This document shows, piece after piece, positions 59,598-64,000 of a stretch of DNA of 64,000 bases. The stretch spans positions 1 to 64,000 of the forward strand of contig CBDEUL010000005.1 of the NCBI GenBank assembly GCA_965243265.1. The letters run 5' to 3'. Every line of letters starts with the position of its first letter. Position 1 is the stretch's first letter. The translations under genes and the position numbers were made by a program. The notes beneath the pieces were generated by a model. The model was not told the DNA's origin and made no database searches. It saw nothing but the letters and a program-made list of their open reading frames with translations. The DNA is from Flavicella sp965243265. GTDB taxonomy: Bacteria > Bacteroidota > Bacteroidia > Flavobacteriales > Flavobacteriaceae.

Positions 59598-61136
59598 ATG
59601 CTTACAAAAGTCTATGGTTCTGCCGTTTTTGGCATTGAAGCCACCACTATTACCGTTGAAGTAAATATTGACAAAGGAATAGGATACCATCTTGTTGGAC
59701 TTCCTGACAATGCAGTAAGAGAAAGTAGTTATAGAATATCAGCTGCTTTAAACAACACAGGATACAAACTTCCAGGAAAAAAAATTACCCTAAACATGGC
59801 TCCTGCTGATTTACGAAAAGAAGGTTCTGCGTACGACCTTACTTTAGCTATTGGTATTTTAGCTGCCTCAAGCCAAATTAAAGCCACAAAAATTGGTGAT
59901 TACATTATTATGGGAGAACTATCATTAGACGGTAGCCTACAACCCATAAAAGGAGCTTTACCCATTGCTATAAAAGCCAAAGAAGAAGGTTTTAAAGGAT
60001 TCATTCTTCCTAAACAAAATGCCAAAGAAGCCGCAATAGTAAAAGATCTTGATGTATTTGGAATTAACAATATAAAAGAAGCCATTGCTTTTTTTGATGA
60101 AGTTTCAACACTCGAAAAGACCTCTATTGATATTGAAAAACAATTTCAAGAAACACTCGAGAACCCTGAATTTGATTTTGCCGATGTAAAAGGACAAGAA
60201 TCTATAAAACGCTGTATGGAAATTGCTGCAGCTGGTGGACACAATATTATTTTAATAGGCCCTCCTGGTTCTGGAAAAACGATGCTCGCTAAAAGATTGC
60301 CTACTATTCTGCCTCCTATGACTCTAGAAGAAGCTTTAGAAACTACCAAAATACACTCTGTTACAGGTAAAACAAAAGCCAATTTTGGACTTATGGTAGA
60401 AAGACCTTTTAGAGCTCCTCATCACACCATTTCCGATGTTGCACTTGTTGGAGGAGGTCAATATCCACAACCTGGAGAAATTTCTATGTCTCACAATGGT
60501 GTACTTTTTCTCGATGAACTTCCTGAATTTAAAAGAACTGTACTAGAAGTAATGAGACAACCTTTAGAGGACAGAGAAGTTACCATCTCTAGAGCAAAAT
60601 TTACAATAACCTATCCCAGTAGTTTTATGCTCGTTGCCAGCATGAATCCTAGTCCTAGTGGTTTTTTTATTGACCCCAATAATCCAGCTAGCTCTAGCCC
60701 ACAAGAAATGCAACGCTATTTAAGTAAAATTTCAGGTCCTCTTCTAGACAGAATAGACATACATATTGAAGTTACTCCTGTTCCTTTTGAAAAGCTCTCA
60801 GAAGAACAAAAAGAAGAATCTAGCATTGTTATTAGAAAACGTGTTACCAAAGCCAGAGAAAAACAATCTATACGTTTCAAAAACATAAACAACCTACATT
60901 ACAACGCCCAAATGAACGTAAAACATATTCGCAAATTTTGCAAACTCGACAAACAATCTAAAGATCTATTAAAATCTGCTATGGAGCGACTTAATTTATC
61001 TGCCCGTGCTTACGATCGTATTTTAAAGGTTAGTAGAACTATTGCCGATTTGGACGCTCAGGAAAATATTTTATCACATCATATTTCCGAAGCCATTCAA
61101 TACCGAAGCTTAGATAGAGAAGGCTGGCTACATTAA
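59598..61136 (+). CDS. YifB family Mg-chelatase-like AAA+ ATPase (ComM-like)
   Basis: 512 aa: N-terminal Lon-protease-like fold (MLTKVYGSAVFGIEATT), a Mg-chelatase AAA+ core with Walker A GPPGSGKT (residues 221-228) and Walker B VLFLDELPEF, and a C-terminal Mg-chelatase domain (LNLSARAYDRILKVSRTIAD). ComM members are hexameric helicases that promote branch migration during integration of transformed DNA. The role in this organism is not known. It is separated from the nitrate operon by a terminator. Confidence 0.94.
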   Translation: MLTKVYGSAVFGIEATTITVEVNIDKGIGYHLVGLPDNAVRESSYRISAALNNTGYKLPGKKITLNMAPADLRKEGSAYDLTLAIGILAASSQIKATKIGDYIIMGELSLDGSLQPIKGALPIAIKAKEEGFKGFILPKQNAKEAAIVKDLDVFGINNIKEAIAFFDEVSTLEKTSIDIEKQFQETLENPEFDFADVKGQESIKRCMEIAAAGGHNIILIGPPGSGKTMLAKRLPTILPPMTLEEALETTKIHSVTGKTKANFGLMVERPFRAPHHTISDVALVGGGQYPQPGEISMSHNGVLFLDELPEFKRTVLEVMRQPLEDREVTISRAKFTITYPSSFMLVASMNPSPSGFFIDPNNPASSSPQEMQRYLSKISGPLLDRIDIHIEVTPVPFEKLSEEQKEESSIVIRKRVTKAREKQSIRFKNINNLHYNAQMNVKHIRKFCKLDKQSKDLLKSAMERLNLSARAYDRILKVSRTIADLDAQENILSHHISEAIQYRSLDREGWLH

Positions 61137-61187
61137 AAACAACTTGCTTTTCTCACTAAAAAATCTTATATTAGAAAGATAGCTTTA

Positions 61188-61490
61188 ATGCTTAAAATGA
61201 TGTCTCACTCAAAACCATTACCTATGTTACCTTTTAGAAGCGAAATAAGGAATTCACCCAAAGAACAAACAATAAAAATTTACCTGAGCGATATTTCATT
61301 AGATAATGATTTACAAATGCTTATTGAACAAATTGATGGTGTTAGAATCGTTGAAGTTCAAAAAAGTGTTAGTAGAAATAGGGTTCCAGAAAACATTACT
61401 GTTTTTAGAAAAGAAAACACAAACATTAATGATTTAAAGAAAAAAATAGATAAATTTTTACACAACTTCTTTGAAGAAATAAGTATTTAA
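61188..61490 (+). CDS. Small protein of unknown function
   Basis: A 100-aa soluble protein. The sequence TIKIYLSDISLDNDLQMLIE, then VRIVEVQKSVSRNRVPENIT, alternates strand and helix like a small ferredoxin-like fold, with a helical C terminus (NDLKKKIDKFLHNFFEE). No cysteine or catalytic motif is seen. The start could be the ATG at 61188 or one of those three and four codons later. It lies 51 bp after yifB on the same strand. Confidence 0.6.
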   Translation: MLKMMSHSKPLPMLPFRSEIRNSPKEQTIKIYLSDISLDNDLQMLIEQIDGVRIVEVQKSVSRNRVPENITVFRKENTNINDLKKKIDKFLHNFFEEISI

Positions 61491-61509
61491 CCTCAGTTTT
61501 TCACAAAAT

Positions 61510-61543
61510 AAAAAACCTAATAGAAAATTCTATTAGGTTTTTT
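61510..61543. terminator. Bidirectional terminator
   Basis: A 16-bp stem AAAAAACCTAATAGAA with a 2-nt centre, between the small unknown gene and the convergent ahcY, with T runs in both directions. Confidence 0.88.
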
Positions 61544-61583
61544 TTATGAAATTATTTTATGCTTAAATACGCACTAAAATAGT

Positions 61584-62900
61584 TTAGTATCTGTAATACT
61601 CAGGCTTATAAGGTCCTTCTGGTTTCACATCAATATAATCAGCTTGCTCTTGACTCAATTCATCTAATTCAACGCCAATTTTAGCCAAATGCAAACGTGC
61701 CACTTTTTCATCTAAGTGCTTTGGTAACATATACACATCATTTTTATACGCCTCTCCATTTAACCACAATTCTAATTGTGCCAAAGTTTGGTTTGTAAAT
61801 GAGTTACTCATTACAAAACTTGGGTGTCCTGTTGCACATCCTAAATTCACCAAACGTCCTTCTGCTAAAACTAAAAACTCTTTTCCATCAATTGTATATT
61901 GATCTACTTGAGGTTTAATTTCTACTTTAGAAGCACCATGATTTCCATTCAACCAAGCCATATCAATTTCATTATCAAAATGACCAATATTACATACAAT
62001 TGCTTTGTCTTTTAATGCTTCAAAATGACGACCTACAATAATATCTTTATTTCCTGTTGTTGTAATTACAATATCTGCTCTAGAAATAGCATTGTCCATT
62101 TTACGAACTTCATATCCGTCCATTGCAGCTTGTAAAGCACAAATAGGATCAATTTCAGTTACAATCACTCTAGCTCCAGCACCAGCTAATGAAGCTGCCG
62201 TACCTTTACCCACATCTCCATAACCTGCAACTACAGCAACTTTTCCTGCCATCATTACATCTGTAGCTCTACGAATAGCATCTACTGCAGATTCTTTACA
62301 TCCGTATTTGTTATCAAATTTCGATTTTGTTACAGAGTCATTTACATTAATTGCTGGCATTGGTAAAGTACCTGCCTTTACTCTATCATACAAACGGTGA
62401 ACACCTGTAGTTGTTTCTTCAGAAAGTCCTTTAATTCCAGGAACCAATTCTGGATAACGGTCTAATACCATATTAGTCAAATCACCTCCATCATCTAAAA
62501 TCAAATTCAAAGGCTTCTTTTCTTCTCCAAAGAATAGAGTTTGCTCTATACACCAATCAAATTCTTCTTCACTCAATCCTTTCCAGGCATACACAGAAAT
62601 TCCTGCAGCAGCAATTGCAGCAGCAGCTTGATCTTGTGTAGAAAAAATATTACATGAACTCCAAGTTACTTCAGCCCCTAAATCAACCAATGTCTCGATT
62701 AAAACAGCTGTTTGAATAGTCATATGCAAACATCCAGCGATACGTGCACCTGCCAAAGGTTTTTCTCCTTTATACTCTTCTCTTAAACTCATTAATCCAG
62801 GCATTTCTGCTTCTGCTAAATGAATTTCTTTACGACCCCAATCTGCTAGACCGATGTCTTTTACTTTATATTTTACGTATGTTGACGTTTCTGAACTCAT
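61584..62900 (-). CDS. ahcY: Adenosylhomocysteinase
   Basis: Hydrolyses S-adenosylhomocysteine to adenosine and homocysteine, sustaining methylation. 438 aa. The NAD-binding motif is VVAGYGDVGKGTAA, and substrate-site segments include HMTIQTAVLIETL and NVNDSVTKSKFDNKYG. The C terminus is the invariant KPEGPYKPEYYRY. A -7-like box TAATTTTG (minus strand, 62934-62927) lies about 27 bp upstream of the start. Confidence 0.97.
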   Translation of the reverse strand: MSSETSTYVKYKVKDIGLADWGRKEIHLAEAEMPGLMSLREEYKGEKPLAGARIAGCLHMTIQTAVLIETLVDLGAEVTWSSCNIFSTQDQAAAAIAAAGISVYAWKGLSEEEFDWCIEQTLFFGEEKKPLNLILDDGGDLTNMVLDRYPELVPGIKGLSEETTTGVHRLYDRVKAGTLPMPAINVNDSVTKSKFDNKYGCKESAVDAIRRATDVMMAGKVAVVAGYGDVGKGTAASLAGAGARVIVTEIDPICALQAAMDGYEVRKMDNAISRADIVITTTGNKDIIVGRHFEALKDKAIVCNIGHFDNEIDMAWLNGNHGASKVEIKPQVDQYTIDGKEFLVLAEGRLVNLGCATGHPSFVMSNSFTNQTLAQLELWLNGEAYKNDVYMLPKHLDEKVARLHLAKIGVELDELSQEQADYIDVKPEGPYKPEYYRY

Positions 62901-62956
62901 TGTTCTTATATTTGTGAATTAGGATGCAAAATTACAAAATACCTTCGAGAATATAA

Positions 62957-63580
62957 ATGCCTTTATTAAAAACAATTATAGTCAATAAAGATACCAAAGT
63001 ACTTGTGTGGAAAATTACAGAAACCTTACAAGACCTTGGAAATATATTTTTATCTGAGAATAGTTTGAATCGCCTAAAAAACATGCGCTCAGAAATGCAT
63101 CAAAAAGGTTTTTTAAGTGTACGTTATTTGTTAAAAGAAGCAGGGTATTCTGATGCTGATTTATTCTACACACCTAATGGAAAACCTCATTTAAATGATA
63201 AAAAACATATTTCTATAAGTCATTCTTTTCATTTTTCTACCATTATTATTAGCAACCAAACAGTAGGTATTGATATTGAAAAAAATAGAGATAAAATACA
63301 GCGTATTGCTCACAAATTTGTAGGTTCAGAAAAAGATTTCCTAAAAGAAGAAGGCTTAGTAGAACAACTTACTGTATTATGGGGAGCTAAAGAAAGTTTA
63401 TTCAAAATACATCCTAAAGGCGGTTTATTGTTTATTGAACATTTACCTATTGAACCCTTTATTTTACAAGATGGAGAAACCAAAGGATGGATAAAAAAAG
63501 AGCCTTGGAATGAATCGTATAAAATTTTATTCGACTTTATAGAAGACTTTACCTTGGTATATGCGCTGCCTCTAAACTAA
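62957..63580 (+). CDS. 4'-phosphopantetheinyl transferase superfamily protein
   Basis: 207 aa, Sfp type. It transfers the phosphopantetheine arm of CoA to carrier proteins. The Mg/CoA motif VGIDIEKN has Asp106 and Glu108, and the second motif WGAKESLFK has Glu146 and Lys150. No polyketide or peptide synthetase gene is present, so the acyl carrier protein of fatty-acid synthesis is the plausible target. It is divergent from ahcY, and the next gene begins 6 bp after its stop. Confidence 0.92.
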   Translation: MPLLKTIIVNKDTKVLVWKITETLQDLGNIFLSENSLNRLKNMRSEMHQKGFLSVRYLLKEAGYSDADLFYTPNGKPHLNDKKHISISHSFHFSTIIISNQTVGIDIEKNRDKIQRIAHKFVGSEKDFLKEEGLVEQLTVLWGAKESLFKIHPKGGLLFIEHLPIEPFILQDGETKGWIKKEPWNESYKILFDFIEDFTLVYALPLN

Positions 63581-63586
63581 AAATCT

Positions 63587-64000
63587 ATGAAATCTATTTT
63601 AAACGAAATACTTACTAGGAAAAAGAATGGGCTAAAATCACTAGCTGTTCTCCTAGATCCAGATAAATTACAACTGGACACTATAGCAAATAGCATTCAA
63701 AAAATTAACGATTCACCAGCCAATCTTATTTTTATTGGAGGTAGTACCGTGGCTCCTGGTGTTACAGATATTTGTGTAAAAGAGATTAAAAAGCACACAC
63801 AGTTACCGTTAATTTTATTCCCTGGAGACTATACACAGCTCACTCCTAATATTGATGCTGTATTATTTATATCTCTATTGTCTGGAAGAAACCCTGAATA
63901 TTTGATAGATCAACACATAAAATCTGTTCCCTTTTTACAAAAGCACAAAACAGAATGTATTCCTACAGGTTATATTTTAATTGATGGAGGCACTACCACT
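63587..64000 (+). CDS. Geranylgeranylglyceryl/heptaprenylglyceryl phosphate synthase (PcrB-like), 3' truncated by window edge
   Basis: The ATG at 63587 opens a frame that runs to the window end (138 codons). The translation contains SLAVLLDPDKLQ at the start, LIFIGGSTVAPG, LPLILFPGDYTQLTP and AVLFISLLSGRNPEYLI, characteristic of TIM-barrel prenyl-glyceryl phosphate synthases. Such enzymes attach a polyprenyl chain to glycerol-1-phosphate; a bacterial role for the flavobacterial form is not settled. It is coupled to the transferase gene by a 6-bp gap. Confidence 0.9.
   Translation, partial: MKSILNEILTRKKNGLKSLAVLLDPDKLQLDTIANSIQKINDSPANLIFIGGSTVAPGVTDICVKEIKKHTQLPLILFPGDYTQLTPNIDAVLFISLLSGRNPEYLIDQHIKSVPFLQKHKTECIPTGYILIDGGTTT

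Noticed and set aside
1..64000. CRISPR arrays, prophage, integrons, toxin-antitoxin or restriction modules
   Set aside because: No spaced direct repeats, integrase, phage structural, toxin-antitoxin or restriction genes were recognised on either strand.

Overview
This is an AT-rich chromosomal segment, most likely from a member of the Flavobacteriaceae (Bacteroidota). The evidence is several TAnnTTTG -7 promoter boxes, two with a TTG or TTTG 18-19 bp upstream, and no obvious Shine-Dalgarno sequences. The gene set agrees: a caa3/HCO oxidase accessory operon with two subunit III genes, the N-succinylornithine-type arginine pathway, a DUF4954 protein and a PcrB-like prenyl-glyceryl phosphate synthase. 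The genus cannot be named from the sequence. No insertion sequence, prophage, CRISPR array, rRNA or replication origin was seen.

Layout. 1-8.0 kb: 3' part of an M3 peptidase, then a minus-strand respiratory operon (ctaB, two subunit III genes, subunit IV, a cysteine-free SCO-like protein, SCO1, DUF420, a small CxxC membrane protein) ending in an aldo/keto reductase. 8.2-8.4 kb: tRNA-Gly and tRNA-Leu. 8.4-18.9 kb: LpoB/COG3014 lipoprotein pair, MsrB-thioredoxin-GNAT group, cupredoxin and AhpD with an AraC regulator, CPBP protease, LpdA, CDGSH protein, a membrane-anchored AraC regulator and a secreted unknown. 19-30 kb: arginine cluster on the minus strand (GNAT, argG, argC, argD, argF', argB, argE, argH), with a second membrane AraC regulator and a lipoprotein between argE and argH. 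30-39 kb: HAD phosphatase, apt, MscS channel, YgiQ, HemN, DUF4954. 39-41 kb: two paralogous lipoproteins.

41-59.5 kb is the most interesting part, a nitrate-assimilation locus. On the minus strand are nirB, nirD, a DUF4202 gene and a sensor kinase. On the plus strand are an FNR-type regulator, narK1, a second FNR-type regulator and an outer-membrane barrel. Then come a thioredoxin-like gene and narK2 (minus), and a NarL-type response regulator, a fused molybdopterin/FAD/BFD nitrate reductase and a nitrite-reductase-like protein ending in rubredoxin (plus). The inferred flow is: nitrate enters through the barrel and NarK carriers, is reduced to nitrite by the fused reductase with the rubredoxin protein as possible electron carrier, then to ammonium by NirBD. 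TACGTA-based dyads recur in the promoters of nirB, the first FNR gene, narK2, nasA and the response regulator. A second element, YCATAYTT, lies exactly 26 bp upstream of the -7 box of narK1, the second FNR gene, the barrel gene and hemN. Together they suggest a dedicated regulon.

59.6-64 kb: YifB ATPase, a small unknown, adenosylhomocysteinase, a phosphopantetheinyl transferase and the 5' part of a PcrB-like synthase.
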